64,000 nucleotides of DNA from Edaphobacter sp. (GCF_028283685.1 NZ_JAPWKF010000001.1:62001-126000); one strand, 5' to 3'. Positions 49,450 to 58,930 are shown, numbered from the stretch's first letter. Numbers and translations are program-made. Notes: a model not told the origin generated them from the sequence alone.

Positions 49450-49528
49450 GAGGCCAGTGACGCAACTTGTATCAGCCGAGGTCTACTCGCTCAAGCTGAG
49501 AATCTTTCCGGGTGCCTTCATCCCCGTA
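49417..49528 (-). ncRNA. Candidate small RNA ending at the terminator
   Basis: On the minus strand a TATATT box (49539-49534) is followed by a likely start near 49527. About 110 bases later comes the strong terminator, with no credible reading frame in between. An internal pairing CTCAGC with GCTGA is visible. The unit could be an independent small RNA or an attenuator leader for the PCYCYC gene. No known RNA family was recognised. The AT-rich rest (49540-49773) holds no gene. Confidence 0.4.
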
Positions 49529-49773
49529 AGAAAAATATACCACAATATGTATGAGTAAATGCAAAAATACATTCCTTCATATAACTTTCTGCGAGTCTCC
49601 TGATGGGATATGTGTGGATTGTGGATGCTATTTCATTATTTATGAATAACTTGGACGTGAGTTTTGGCTGCCTGAAATTTTCCGCCGGCCCCGAAATAAT
49701 GTTTATTAGCGATTTCACTTTTTGGAAATCGCCAAATATGGATCTCCATTTGGCTGGAAAAATCCAAACTCGG

Positions 49774-50055
49774 TCACTCCGGAAGGCCATCTATCCTTGA
49801 TGCCATCCGACTGTCCCGGGCTGTAATTCCGCCTGCGTCATGCGAAACAAGTGCCAGACGCACCTTGTTATAGCGGATATCGATATCGGGGTGATGATTG
49901 GCTGACTCTGCCTCGTCGGCAATGCGATTTACAAAGGCCACAGCCTGTTTGAAATTGAGGAACGTCCATTCGCGGATGAGTTGGCCATCTTGCAGATGCC
50001 ACTTTGTCCCGGATTGAAGAAAGCTGCTGAGTTCCTGCTGTGTCAGAACGGACAT
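49774..50055 (-). CDS. phhB: 4a-hydroxytetrahydrobiopterin dehydratase
   Basis: ATG 50055 has AGGAGG seven bases upstream, so the frame start at 50070 is not used. The 93-residue protein has the dehydratase signature: WHLQDGQLIREWTFLNFKQA, FVNRIADEAESANHHPDIDI (the paired His) and RYNKVRLALVSHDAGGIT. It regenerates the pterin cofactor of aromatic amino acid hydroxylases by dehydrating the carbinolamine. No hydroxylase gene is in the window. It stands alone; 50071-50295 holds nothing recognisable. Confidence 0.93.
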   Translation of the reverse strand: MSVLTQQELSSFLQSGTKWHLQDGQLIREWTFLNFKQAVAFVNRIADEAESANHHPDIDIRYNKVRLALVSHDAGGITARDSRMASRIDGLPE

Positions 50056-50295
50056 GAAAATCCTCCTCACTCCGCATGCTAGAGCGGGAAGGGAGGCGCG
50101 GGCAAACTTGGCTGCCTATACAAACCTGGCTGATTATATTAGCGGATCGAATGCGATCGGCTGAATCGACTATAAGAATCTTTTCCTGCGACATCTGTCG
50201 ACCAGGCTCCATGAGCGCAGGGGCGCATGGACACCATGGTTATCGGCAGATCGCGACAGAATTCCTTAGCTGAATCGGGGCGTCTATTCCCACAA

Positions 50296-51720
50296 TCAAT
50301 CTTTCCGCGCTTTACGCTGTGCGGCTTTCTGCTCCACCCAACCCGGCTTAACCGTCTGGCGTGCGCGACCCAGCGCAAGAGCGCCGGTAGGAACCGTCTC
50401 GGTAATGGTGCTGCCTGCCGCGACATAGGATCCCGACTCGATCGTGACTGGCGCTACAAGCGTCGAGTCCGAACCCACGAACACGTTATCGCCGATCGTC
50501 GTCTGGTGCTTGTTGACGCCGTCATAATTGCACGTGATGGCGCCTGCGCCAATATTGACGCCCTCGCCGATCACCGCATCGCCCAGGTAGTTCAGGTGAT
50601 TCGCCTTCGAGCCCTTGCCGATCGTCACCTTCTTGGTCTCTACAAAGTTCCCGATGTGCGCCGCCTCGCCGATCCTGCTCTCCGGGCGCAGATGTGCATA
50701 GGGCCCAAGTACGGCATCGTCAGCGACAAACGCCGATCCCATAATGCAGCCGTTGCGAACCGTGACCCGTTCCCCAATCACCGTGTCCTCGATGACAGAG
50801 TAAGACCGGATACGGCAGTCGGAGCCGATCTTTGTCGAACCTAGCAGCTGCACGTGCGGCTCAATCACTGTGTCAGCCCCGATCTCAACCTCCGCATCGA
50901 TCACACAGGTCTCCGGCTGGAAGATCGTCACGCCGGAGGCCATCAGCCTGCGCGCCGTGTTCAGTCGCATCGCAGCATCCAGGTGCATCATTTCAGCGAT
51001 GGTGTTTGCGCCCAGAACCTCGTCGGCGCTGTCGGCTTTGACTGCAACCACGCGTTGGCCGTCTGCGACCATCATCGCGGCAACGTCTGTCAGATAGAAC
51101 TCTCCATGCGCGTTGTTGGTATCAAGCAGATCCAGCTTTTCAAACAGGGCGGCCGTCTGGAAGCAATAGATTCCCGAGTTAATCTCAGGTGTAGCAAGCT
51201 GGTCAGGACGCAGTGACTTCTGCTCGACGATCGCCGTAACCTCCGGCTTGCCCGGATCGACACGCAGTACGCGTCCATAGCCGGTTGGATTCGGGGGCAC
51301 CGCGGTCAGAATCGTCATCGCGGCTCGCTCCCGAAGATGAGTCTCGCGGATCAGCTCAATCGTCTCTGGCCGAATCAGTGGAACATCGCCCGAAAGCACC
51401 AGCAGGTTCTCGGGAATCGTCTGACCGGAGAGCGCGAAGTAGGCCTTCACCATCTGCAGCGCATGGCCGGTCCCGCGCTGTTCTTCCTGCATCACGAACT
51501 GCACGCCGGTCGGCGCGATAGCCGAGCGTACCCGCTCCGCCTCGTGGCCGATGATGCAGTAGATCTGCTCCGCTGGAACGATCTGCTGCGCTGCCGCAAT
51601 AACGTGCAGCAGCAGGGAACGGCCCCCAATCTCATGCAGAACCTTGGGACGCTTGCTCTTCAGCCGGGTACCTTTACCGGCCGCCATGATTGCGATCGCG
51701 AAGCCTTGTGTATCCATCAC
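50296..51720 (-). CDS. glmU: Bifunctional GlmU (UDP-GlcNAc pyrophosphorylase / GlcN-1-P acetyltransferase)
   Basis: 474 residues. The N-terminal nucleotidyltransferase has AIMAAGKGTRLKSKRPKVLH, EEQRGTGHALQM and LSGDVPLIRPET. The C-terminal left-handed beta-helix has hexapeptides such as IGADTVIEPHVQLLG, the acetyltransferase region NFVETKKVTIGKGSKANHLN and YLGDAVIGEGVNIGAGAITC with NYDG. The enzyme makes UDP-N-acetylglucosamine for peptidoglycan and lipopolysaccharide in the cytosol. It is intact and of usual length. Two adjacent ATGs (51720 and 51717) open it. It follows the M16 genes with a 47-base gap. Confidence 0.97.
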   Translation of the reverse strand: MMDTQGFAIAIMAAGKGTRLKSKRPKVLHEIGGRSLLLHVIAAAQQIVPAEQIYCIIGHEAERVRSAIAPTGVQFVMQEEQRGTGHALQMVKAYFALSGQTIPENLLVLSGDVPLIRPETIELIRETHLRERAAMTILTAVPPNPTGYGRVLRVDPGKPEVTAIVEQKSLRPDQLATPEINSGIYCFQTAALFEKLDLLDTNNAHGEFYLTDVAAMMVADGQRVVAVKADSADEVLGANTIAEMMHLDAAMRLNTARRLMASGVTIFQPETCVIDAEVEIGADTVIEPHVQLLGSTKIGSDCRIRSYSVIEDTVIGERVTVRNGCIMGSAFVADDAVLGPYAHLRPESRIGEAAHIGNFVETKKVTIGKGSKANHLNYLGDAVIGEGVNIGAGAITCNYDGVNKHQTTIGDNVFVGSDSTLVAPVTIESGSYVAAGSTITETVPTGALALGRARQTVKPGWVEQKAAQRKARKD

Positions 51721-51767
51721 AGGCTATCTTCTCATGCTGCGGGCCGCCTCATCGGCAGCCCGCAACC

Positions 51768-53267
51768 TTACTTGCCGCCCTTGGCCGGCGGAGGAGGAAT
51801 GGTGATGTCGAGATCGGTCACCGTGCCCATCGTCGAGAGCGCAGGCTTGATCTCACCCTGGTTGCCCACGACCACGATCCCCAGCTTCGACGCGTCCACA
51901 TACTTGTTCGCGACGCGAGCGACATCCTCTGCCGTCACCTTCTCGATGCCCGTCTTGTACTTCTCCAGGAAGTCCGAAGGGTAACCATAGAAGGCCAGCG
52001 TAACTTGCTCGTTCAGGATTTTGTCGGGCGAGTCGTAGTGAAAGATGAAGGCATTCAGCAGCTGGTCCTTCGCCTTGGCCAGTTCCGTCGCAGTCGGTGG
52101 AACAGTCTTCAGGCGGTTCACCTCATCCAGCATCGCCTTGGTGGCGGCGACAGTCGATGTGCTCTTCGTGCCGGCCTCGACATAGAAGATTCCTGGATGA
52201 TCGTAGGAGGCGCTGAAGCTGCCGCCCACGTCATACGCAAGACCTAGCTTGGTGCGCACGTTCTGGACGATTCTCGATCCGAACCCACCGGAGAAGATCT
52301 CGTTCATCACCGAGAGGGCATAGTAGTCAGGATTCTTGCGCTCGGTACCGAGGCCGACGATCAGGATATTCGACTGGTTGACATCGTCCTTGTTGGCGAA
52401 GCGAACGCCTGGTGTCGGATCGGTAAACGTGAACTTCTGCTCCGCCATCACCTGGCCACGGGGCATGGGCTCGAAGGCTGCGCGCAGCTTCTGCTCCATA
52501 GCAGCTGCGTCGAAGTCGCCTGAGACGGAGACGATCATGCCATTCGGCACCGCCGTCTTGTCATGCCACGCCTTCAGGTCTTCGAGAGTGACTGCGTTGA
52601 CCGTGGCATACTCCGTCTGGCGGGCAAACGGACTCGTCGGCCCATAGACAAGCTTGATGGCCTCGCGGATGGCGATACCGTCGGCGTCATCGTTACGGCG
52701 CGAGATAGATGTGTCGATCTGGCGCTTCGCGAGTGCCAGCTTGTCGGCCTTGAACTCGGGATGCTGCAGCAGGTCCATCGCTGAGGCAAAGACCGAATCG
52801 AAGTCGCCCTTAAAGCTCGACCAGCGCAGCGACGTGTTTGCCGCCCCGCCCGAGGTCTCAATGCGCGCAGCCTTCAGCTCGAGCTGGTCGTCCAGCTTGT
52901 CGCCGCTGATACTTGTTGTGCCGCTGGTGCGCCAGGCTTGTCCATACATGGCAACCAGGCCAACCTTGTCCGCAGGTTCGTCGCGATTGCCGCCACGAAT
53001 CAGGATTGAGCCATCGATGAAGGGAAGCTCGTGGTCCTCTTGCAGAAAGATCACCATGCCGTTGGTCAGCTCAATGCGCTTAGGCTGTTCGGGTTTGAAT
53101 GCATGTAGCGGCGGAATCGGAATCTTCTTCCAGGGCTGCGCAGTAGTGGCAGCCGTAGTCTTCGCTGGGGCGGCAGCAGCCTGAGCCCATATTGGCGTAG
53201 GTGCCAGAAACGTGGCAAACAATGCAGTCGAGACGGCAAACGAATAGCGAGTCATAGTGATCTTCAC
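51768..53267 (-). CDS. M16 family protein without zinc motif (partner subunit)
   Basis: The signal peptide is MKITMTRYSFAVSTALFATF through IWAQA. Both M16 halves are present, but where HxxEH should stand the sequence is KVGLVAMYGQAWRTSG, so zinc cannot be held. VSVSGDFDAAAMEQKLRAAF and ARIETSGGAANTSLRWSSFK are typical of the non-catalytic subunit. Its ATG overlaps the stop of the upstream gene by four bases (ATGA), which implies translational coupling and a heterodimer, as in two-gene M16 systems of Gram-negative bacteria. Periplasmic location is predicted. Confidence 0.9.
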   Translation of the reverse strand: MKITMTRYSFAVSTALFATFLAPTPIWAQAAAAPAKTTAATTAQPWKKIPIPPLHAFKPEQPKRIELTNGMVIFLQEDHELPFIDGSILIRGGNRDEPADKVGLVAMYGQAWRTSGTTSISGDKLDDQLELKAARIETSGGAANTSLRWSSFKGDFDSVFASAMDLLQHPEFKADKLALAKRQIDTSISRRNDDADGIAIREAIKLVYGPTSPFARQTEYATVNAVTLEDLKAWHDKTAVPNGMIVSVSGDFDAAAMEQKLRAAFEPMPRGQVMAEQKFTFTDPTPGVRFANKDDVNQSNILIVGLGTERKNPDYYALSVMNEIFSGGFGSRIVQNVRTKLGLAYDVGGSFSASYDHPGIFYVEAGTKSTSTVAATKAMLDEVNRLKTVPPTATELAKAKDQLLNAFIFHYDSPDKILNEQVTLAFYGYPSDFLEKYKTGIEKVTAEDVARVANKYVDASKLGIVVVGNQGEIKPALSTMGTVTDLDITIPPPPAKGGK

Positions 53268-54799
53268 TCCGCACCTCCCTGGCTGGCCGGTGCAGGTTTG
53301 GCCGGAGCAACGTATTCAATACGCGCGCTGGTACGGTTGCCGTCGACGAAAACTTTGTTGGCGACGCGGCGGATATCCGTCTTTGTCACCGCGTTGATCT
53401 TGTCGAGATCGCGGAATAGCTGCCTCCAGTCGCCGTAGCGTGTCTGGTACTCGGCCAGCTGATGCGCCAGTCCGTCGTTATCCGCAAGACCGCGAAGCAG
53501 GTCAGCACGGGCACGGGTCTTGAAGCGCTCCAGCTCCTCGTCCGTCACGTCCTGGGTCTTCAGCTTGTCCAGCTCCTTGTGGATCGAGTCGCGAATCTCA
53601 TCCGGTGTATGCCCCGGCAGGGGAACGGCGTAAAAGGCAAACAGCCCCGGATATTTATAGCCGGGAAAGCCGGAGAACCCTTCCGCTGTCGCAGCGATGC
53701 GCTGATCGCGTACCAGTGAGCGGTACAACCGCGCCGTGCGGCCATTGGAGAAGATATCGGTGATCGCGTCATAAACCGAGTCGTCTGGATCGCGATAGTC
53801 CGGCCGATGATAGCCCTCAATATAGAAGGGCTGAGTCGCCTCCTTGATGGTCACCGACTTCTCCGCAAACTGCGGCGGCTCAACTGTCGTCATCGGTGCG
53901 GGCTTCGGTCCGGCCGGAATCTTCGAGAAGTACTTCTCCAGCACCGGCATCGTCTCGGAAGCCTTCAGGTCGCCGACGACGGCGATCACCATGTTCGAGG
54001 GCACATAGTACTTCTTGTGAAACGCCTCGGCCTCGGTTGCTGATACTTGAGAGATCTCGCTCTCCCAGCCGACGCCAGAGCGCCCGTAGGGATGGGCGAC
54101 GTAAGCTGTCGCCAGGAATTGCTCAACCATGCGGCCGATCGGGTTGGAGTCGATCCGCATGCGGCGCTCTTCCTGCACCACATCGCGCTCTTTGTAGAAC
54201 TCACGCTGCACCGGCTGGCCGATTCGCTGGCTCTCCAGGTAGGCCCACAGCTCCAGTCGATTCGACGGCATCGACCAGAAGTACTGCGTCGAGTCTTCGC
54301 CGGTGGAAGCATTGATGCCGACCGCACCGTTTTGCTCGGCGATCTCGGAAAACTGGTTCGGAATCACATACTTCTCGGCAGCCTCCTGGGCATCCTCGAA
54401 GGCTTTCTTAAGAGCGGCAAGCTTCTGTGGGTCCTGGCCGACGCGCTTGCGAAACTCATCATCGTAGGCGGCGTAAGCCTGTTCGACCTTCGCGAGGGCA
54501 ATTTTCTCCGCCGGATAGTTTGTCGTGCCGATCTCATGCGAGCCCTTGAAGGCCATGTGCTCAAACATGTGGGCCAGGCCGCTGTCGCCCTGGGGATCGT
54601 CCGCCGAACCGGCATCGACCAGCGTGTAGAAGCTGAAGACCGGAGCCTCCGGCCGCTCGCAGACGATCAGCGTAAGGCCATTCGGGAGGATCTTGACGTG
54701 GGTGCGTTTTTCAAAGCTCGCAAGGTCCTGTGCCGGTGCGATGGCACAGAGTGCGAAGCCGAGAGCGAGAGTTGCAGTCAGCACACGTCGAGCGCGCAA
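53264..54799 (-). CDS. M16 family zinc metalloprotease (catalytic subunit)
   Basis: TTG 54799 is chosen because GGAGG lies eight bases upstream and it gives a clean signal peptide (LRARRVLTATLALGFALCAI, AQDL); the open frame extends to 54937 without a start context. The inverted zinc motif is HMFEH in GDSGLAHMFEHMAFKGSHEI, with a downstream Glu in KIALAKVEQAY. The C-terminal half ends in VFVDGNRTSARIEY. M16 peptidases degrade short peptides in a closed chamber. It is translated just before its inactive partner. Confidence 0.93.
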   Translation of the reverse strand: MRARRVLTATLALGFALCAIAPAQDLASFEKRTHVKILPNGLTLIVCERPEAPVFSFYTLVDAGSADDPQGDSGLAHMFEHMAFKGSHEIGTTNYPAEKIALAKVEQAYAAYDDEFRKRVGQDPQKLAALKKAFEDAQEAAEKYVIPNQFSEIAEQNGAVGINASTGEDSTQYFWSMPSNRLELWAYLESQRIGQPVQREFYKERDVVQEERRMRIDSNPIGRMVEQFLATAYVAHPYGRSGVGWESEISQVSATEAEAFHKKYYVPSNMVIAVVGDLKASETMPVLEKYFSKIPAGPKPAPMTTVEPPQFAEKSVTIKEATQPFYIEGYHRPDYRDPDDSVYDAITDIFSNGRTARLYRSLVRDQRIAATAEGFSGFPGYKYPGLFAFYAVPLPGHTPDEIRDSIHKELDKLKTQDVTDEELERFKTRARADLLRGLADNDGLAHQLAEYQTRYGDWRQLFRDLDKINAVTKTDIRRVANKVFVDGNRTSARIEYVAPAKPAPASQGGAE

Positions 54800-55085
54800 A
54801 AGGACTACCTCCAAAGGCACAACTGCCGGAAGCCTTACTATACCGGAGCCGGCCGTGTGTTTCCTGTTCGACGCAGCCCGCGGCCAAACGGCATGAGGGC
54901 AAATTCCTGACTCCGACCCGCGATCGCACCAACCCAAAGCGATTTAATTCAAAGCCACTACAAAGAGTTGATCCGGGGTGATATAAAGTCTGCCTCATTA
55001 GAAGTAAGTAATTGCTTGATTCCTATCGGAGAAGAGATAGCAAGGATGTCCGGGGTAAGGCGTCTGCGCTCGTTGGAAGAAAACA

Positions 55086-56261
55086 ATGCCAACACCAGCA
55101 ACGATGCATCCATTCACGTTTACGCGAAAGCTCAGCGCGTCGAATAAGACACCTCGCCAGATCAATCGCAACCTCGTCTTCAATCTCATTCGTACCCGCC
55201 AGCCCGTCTCTCGCGCAGACCTTGCGCGTATCTCAGGCTTGCAGCGCAGCACCATATCGCTCATCGTCGAAGATCTCATCAAGGAGCGATGGGTGCTGGA
55301 TGGCGCCACCGGCAAGCTCCCCCGCGGCCGTCACCCGACGTTTCTGGAGCTCAACCACCAACGTGCCGTCATCGCGCTCGACATCCATCCCGCCCAGACC
55401 ACCATCGCTGTAACGGATCTCGGCGGCAGGATCGTCGCACAGAATGTCGTTGCCCTCACCGACGACCCCAACAAGGCAATCGGACAGATTGTCACCGCCA
55501 TCCGCAAGGTGATCGCGACCCATTCCGACAAGTCCTTCGATGGCATCGGAATCAGCCTTCCCGGGCGTGCCGACCCGCAGCATCAGCGTGCCATCTTTGC
55601 ACCCAACCTCAACTGGCCTGTGCAAAGCATCCAGTCCCGCATTCATCGCGCCACCGGCCTGCGCGTCGAGATGGACAACGTCGCCAACGCCTGCGCCCTC
55701 TCTGAGGTCTGGTTCGGCGACAGCGACGGACTCGAAGATCTCGTCGTCGTCAACGTCTCCGAGGGCATCGGAACCGGCATCTTCTCCAATGGCCGTCTAC
55801 TGCGCGGGGCCAATGGCATGGCTGGAGAGTTCGGGCATATCGAGATGGTGCACGACGGCCTGCCCTGCGGCTGCGGCGGCCGCGGATGCTGGGAAACCGT
55901 CGCCTCCAACAGCGCAGGCCTGCGCTACTACCAGGAGATCAGCGGTAAACGCCCCCCGGCCAGCTTCGCCGCCCTCCTCAAGATGGCTCAAAATGATGAT
56001 CGCTTCGCCGTCGAGGCTCTGGACCGCATGTCTCTCCACCTCGGTCGCGGTCTGCGCATGATAGTCTCTGCTCTCGCGCCCAACGAGATCGTTATCGTAG
56101 GAGACATTACAAGTGCCTGGCATCTCTTCGGTCCTCGAATCGAAGAAGAGCTCAGGCGTAACGCAATCGGAAAGGCGCCGCGTCTGCGCCCTTCCTTTGA
56201 CGGGAATACCTCGCGTCTGCGCAGCGCAGTCGCCCTGGTCATGAATCAAGGTCTGGCTTGA
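55086..56261 (+). CDS. ROK-family transcriptional repressor
   Basis: 391 residues. The N-terminal winged helix reads RQINRNLVFNLIRTRQPVSR and DLARISGLQRSTISLIVEDL. The ROK sugar-kinase-like body has VIALDIHPAQTTIAVTDLGG, GIGISLPGRAD, NVSEGIGTGIFSNG and the zinc site GHIEMVHDGLPCGCGGRGCW. Such proteins are sugar-responsive repressors of the NagC/XylR kind. The gene is 16 bases upstream of the GH105 gene, so it probably controls it and responds to a pectin-derived sugar. The DNA site was not identified. Confidence 0.92.
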   Translation: MPTPATMHPFTFTRKLSASNKTPRQINRNLVFNLIRTRQPVSRADLARISGLQRSTISLIVEDLIKERWVLDGATGKLPRGRHPTFLELNHQRAVIALDIHPAQTTIAVTDLGGRIVAQNVVALTDDPNKAIGQIVTAIRKVIATHSDKSFDGIGISLPGRADPQHQRAIFAPNLNWPVQSIQSRIHRATGLRVEMDNVANACALSEVWFGDSDGLEDLVVVNVSEGIGTGIFSNGRLLRGANGMAGEFGHIEMVHDGLPCGCGGRGCWETVASNSAGLRYYQEISGKRPPASFAALLKMAQNDDRFAVEALDRMSLHLGRGLRMIVSALAPNEIVIVGDITSAWHLFGPRIEEELRRNAIGKAPRLRPSFDGNTSRLRSAVALVMNQGLA

Positions 56262-56277
56262 AGGAAAGGAATACAGA

Positions 56278-57495
56278 ATGTCATTGAAGCACTCTTACGA
56301 TTTGCGCTCCGGACTCTTTCGCGCAGGAGCGATCGGCGTCATTGCGCTGGCAACCACGACAGGCTTTCTATCGACTGCAGTGGCTCAGACAAAGCCCGCC
56401 GCAGTCCCGATCGATTCTAAGTCCTCCGGTGATTCTCCGGACGATCCTGGCCCGCTGGCAACGGATCTCTCACCCGCACTGAAGCCCAAAGCCATCCAGG
56501 CCGTAGTAAAAAAAGTGGGCGACTGGCAGATCAAGGTTGGTGAATCGCACTTTAATCGCCTCTGGACCTACGCTGCGCTCTACGATGGTCTGATCGCCGC
56601 GTCCAAGACGACTGGTGACCCCGTCTACAGTAATGCCGTACAGAAGTTCTCGGAGCAGGAGAAGTGGCAACTCATTCAGGACCGCTTTCCGCACGCCGAC
56701 GACCAGGCACTAGGCAAGGCTTACATGGATCTCTACCTCTCCGATCCTAAGAGCTCACGTAAGCCGGAGCGCATGGCCGATACCAAGGAGACGATGGACC
56801 GCCTCGTCGTTCGCCCAGACGATCCTCAGAAGTTGCTCTGGTGGTGGTGCGATGCGCTCTATATGGCTCCCCCTGTGCTGTCGAGGATGTATCTCGCCAC
56901 CGGCGATAAGAAGTATCTCGACTACATGGACCACGAGTGGTGGCAGACCTCTGATCTCCTCTATAACAAGCAGGACCATCTCTATTTTCGGGATGCACGC
57001 TACCTGACCCAGAAGCAGGACAACGGCAAAAATCTCTACTGGTCGCGCGGCAACGGATGGGTGCTTGGAGGCCTGGTCAAGGTCCTTGAGATCATGCCCA
57101 AAAACTATCCTGCCCGCGCAAAGTATGTGGAGCAGTTCAAGCAGATGGCTGAAGAGGTGAAGTCCATTCAGGGCGAAGACGGCCTATGGCGCTCGGGGCT
57201 TCTCGATCCCGGTGCCTACGATCTGCCTGAGGTCTCAGGTTCGGCATTCTTTACATATGCCATCGCCTACGGCATCAACGAACACATCCTCGACCGCAAA
57301 ACCTATCTCCCCGTCATCGAGAAGTCCTGGGCAGGGATGCTGAAGCACATCTATGCCGACGGACGCCTAGGCTCCATTCAGCCAGTCGACGGTCAACCCG
57401 GCAAGTTCAAGCCCTCCTCCAGCCATGTCTATGGCGTTGGCGGCTTCCTGATGGCCGGCTACGAGCTGAACCGCCTCGCTGGCGGCAAAAAGTAA
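56278..57495 (+). CDS. Glycoside hydrolase family 105 (unsaturated rhamnogalacturonyl hydrolase)
   Basis: AAGGAAAGG precedes ATG 56278. The N-terminus is a signal segment (AGAIGVIALATTTGFLSTAV, AQ). The (alpha/alpha)6 barrel shows WTYAALYDGLIAASKTTGDP, FPHADDQALGKAYMDLYL, LWWWCDALYMAPPVLSRMYL, YWSRGNGWVLGGLVKVLEIM and SGSAFFTYAIAYGIN. GH105 enzymes remove the unsaturated uronic acid left by rhamnogalacturonan lyases. It is cotranscribed with the ROK regulator and, with GH28, points to pectin use. Confidence 0.93.
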   Translation: MSLKHSYDLRSGLFRAGAIGVIALATTTGFLSTAVAQTKPAAVPIDSKSSGDSPDDPGPLATDLSPALKPKAIQAVVKKVGDWQIKVGESHFNRLWTYAALYDGLIAASKTTGDPVYSNAVQKFSEQEKWQLIQDRFPHADDQALGKAYMDLYLSDPKSSRKPERMADTKETMDRLVVRPDDPQKLLWWWCDALYMAPPVLSRMYLATGDKKYLDYMDHEWWQTSDLLYNKQDHLYFRDARYLTQKQDNGKNLYWSRGNGWVLGGLVKVLEIMPKNYPARAKYVEQFKQMAEEVKSIQGEDGLWRSGLLDPGAYDLPEVSGSAFFTYAIAYGINEHILDRKTYLPVIEKSWAGMLKHIYADGRLGSIQPVDGQPGKFKPSSSHVYGVGGFLMAGYELNRLAGGKK

Positions 57496-57517
57496 CTCGC
57501 CGCTGCACGATCCTTAC

Positions 57518-57555
57518 ACAAAAGCGCTGCCTGCCATGACAGGCAGCGCTTTTGT
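57518..57555. terminator. Bidirectional terminator between GH105 and the lyase gene
   Basis: ACAAAAGCGCTGCCTG-CCATGA-CAGGCAGCGCTTTTGT: perfect 16-base arms with A-rich and T-rich flanks, in the 62-base gap between two converging genes. It can serve both strands. Confidence 0.9.
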
Positions 57556-57557
57556 CT

Positions 57558-58745
57558 TTAGCTGATCCATAGAAGAGGCTGCCGGATAGGGAAGTTGCGA
57601 ATCACCTCCGGTACAGCTGGGTCGGGATTCAGGCGCTTCCACAATTCCAGGTAGCCCGCCTGATCGTAGGCTATCCCCGCAAACAGCAACGCCGGATTAC
57701 GCACCGGAAGATCCTCCCAGTGCTCGACATCATGCGCGTAAGGCCATCTCTCCTTGTCCGCGATAAACGGCGTCATGAACTCCATCATCTTGCGCAGTCC
57801 ACGGCCATCTGGAGTGGAGAAGCTCCACAAGCTGTCCCCGCGAGTCGCGGTGCTCTGCGCAATCGCGCACAACACATCCATATCGAAGAGGGAATAGCTG
57901 TACGGCTTCGTCCGCGCCAGCTCCAGTGGCAGGCTTCCGTCCGGGGCAATCTGCTTTGGAACCAGCACCGTGCGAAATCTCTCCCGGCACCACTGCACCA
58001 CCTCGTCACTGCCGGTAAAGCGGGCGAACTCCGCCGCCTGCAGTACCCAGCAGGTGCCGTGGTTGTTCTCTGCATCGCGCTCCTCCTGGCCATTCTTTGA
58101 GGTCCGCATCCACTCCAGGTAATCCGCAAACCAACGTCGGACCTCACGGCTGTTATTCAAAGCACTGGCATTTGCCAGCAGTGTTGCAGCTCGCGCTACC
58201 TCGACCAGGTGCAGCGTGTCGATAATCCCGATGCCTCGCCCTTTACTCACCCCAAAGATCGCCTGCGCATACTCCAGGTTCGGATTCATCCGTGTTGCTG
58301 CGGTAACGAACCATGCGTCCAGATGCTTCCCGGCATGATCCGCATACTTCTTCTGGTGCGTCAGCAGCCACGCCGCCGTCAGAGCAGGCACAATCTGGCT
58401 CAACCGGATCATCGCCTCTCGGTGTGCATTGAAGTTCGCCGGATTCGAAAAGCCGTCTCGGCGTACGTATGGTCCCTGCGGATTCTTCGGGTCGGGCCAC
58501 CAGTAGTCGCCTTCCGAATAGAAGTCATGCACGCCACCCGGGCTGCGATCGCTGTGCATGGCGGTTATGGTCGCCGGCGGCTCGCCAAGATAATGGTCGG
58601 CTGCTCGTAAAATCCGCTCGTGGTCCGTCGCTGCCACCAGCGGGTATTCCCCCCGCATGCTCTCGCCGAAGACCGTACCGGCGGTACTACATGATGCCAG
58701 GCCAGCTGCATACCAGCAGAACTGTCTTCGAGAGAACCGCCGCAT
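57558..58745 (-). CDS. Alginate-lyase-family protein, exported
   Basis: ATG 58745 is favoured by AGAAGGG nine bases before it and by the Tat leader MRRFSRRQFCWYAAGLASCS that follows. The body matches the Alginate_lyase family (PF05426): YWWPDPKNPQGPYVRRDGFS, NRHxEM-like NFNAHREAMIRLSQIVPAL, NPNLEYAQAIFGVSKGRGIG, ENNHGTCWVLQAAEFARF and KPYSYSLFDMDVLC. Members cleave uronate-rich polysaccharides by beta-elimination; alginate itself need not be the substrate. Converging with GH105 suggests a shared uronate polymer. Confidence 0.88.
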   Translation of the reverse strand: MRRFSRRQFCWYAAGLASCSTAGTVFGESMRGEYPLVAATDHERILRAADHYLGEPPATITAMHSDRSPGGVHDFYSEGDYWWPDPKNPQGPYVRRDGFSNPANFNAHREAMIRLSQIVPALTAAWLLTHQKKYADHAGKHLDAWFVTAATRMNPNLEYAQAIFGVSKGRGIGIIDTLHLVEVARAATLLANASALNNSREVRRWFADYLEWMRTSKNGQEERDAENNHGTCWVLQAAEFARFTGSDEVVQWCRERFRTVLVPKQIAPDGSLPLELARTKPYSYSLFDMDVLCAIAQSTATRGDSLWSFSTPDGRGLRKMMEFMTPFIADKERWPYAHDVEHWEDLPVRNPALLFAGIAYDQAGYLELWKRLNPDPAVPEVIRNFPIRQPLLWIS

Positions 58746-58860
58746 CAGTAACATCCCTTCTATACCGCCGTCCGCCGTCAATTTGGCAGTGACGGCCATC
58801 ATACTGCGGCCATACCTTGGATAGAGCTGGACATATCTCGCCAGAAATTAATAAGCAGCG

Positions 58861-58890
58861 TTGACGAAATGAATGATCATTCAGTATGCT
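58861..58890 (+). promoter_or_regulatory. Promoter with FadR-like palindrome in the spacer
   Basis: TTGACG (58861-58866) and TATGCT (58885-58890) stand 18 bases apart. Between them lies the perfect palindrome TGAATGATCATTCA (58870-58883), which resembles the TetR-type FadR operator of Bacillus fad genes (TGAATGA...TCATTCA). A repressor here would block RNA polymerase directly, and acyl-CoA would release it. The regulator gene is not in the window. Confidence 0.75.
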
Positions 58891-58930
58891 TGCGCACGGT
58901 TGAGCTTCGCTGTCGGAGGACGCGATCGTC

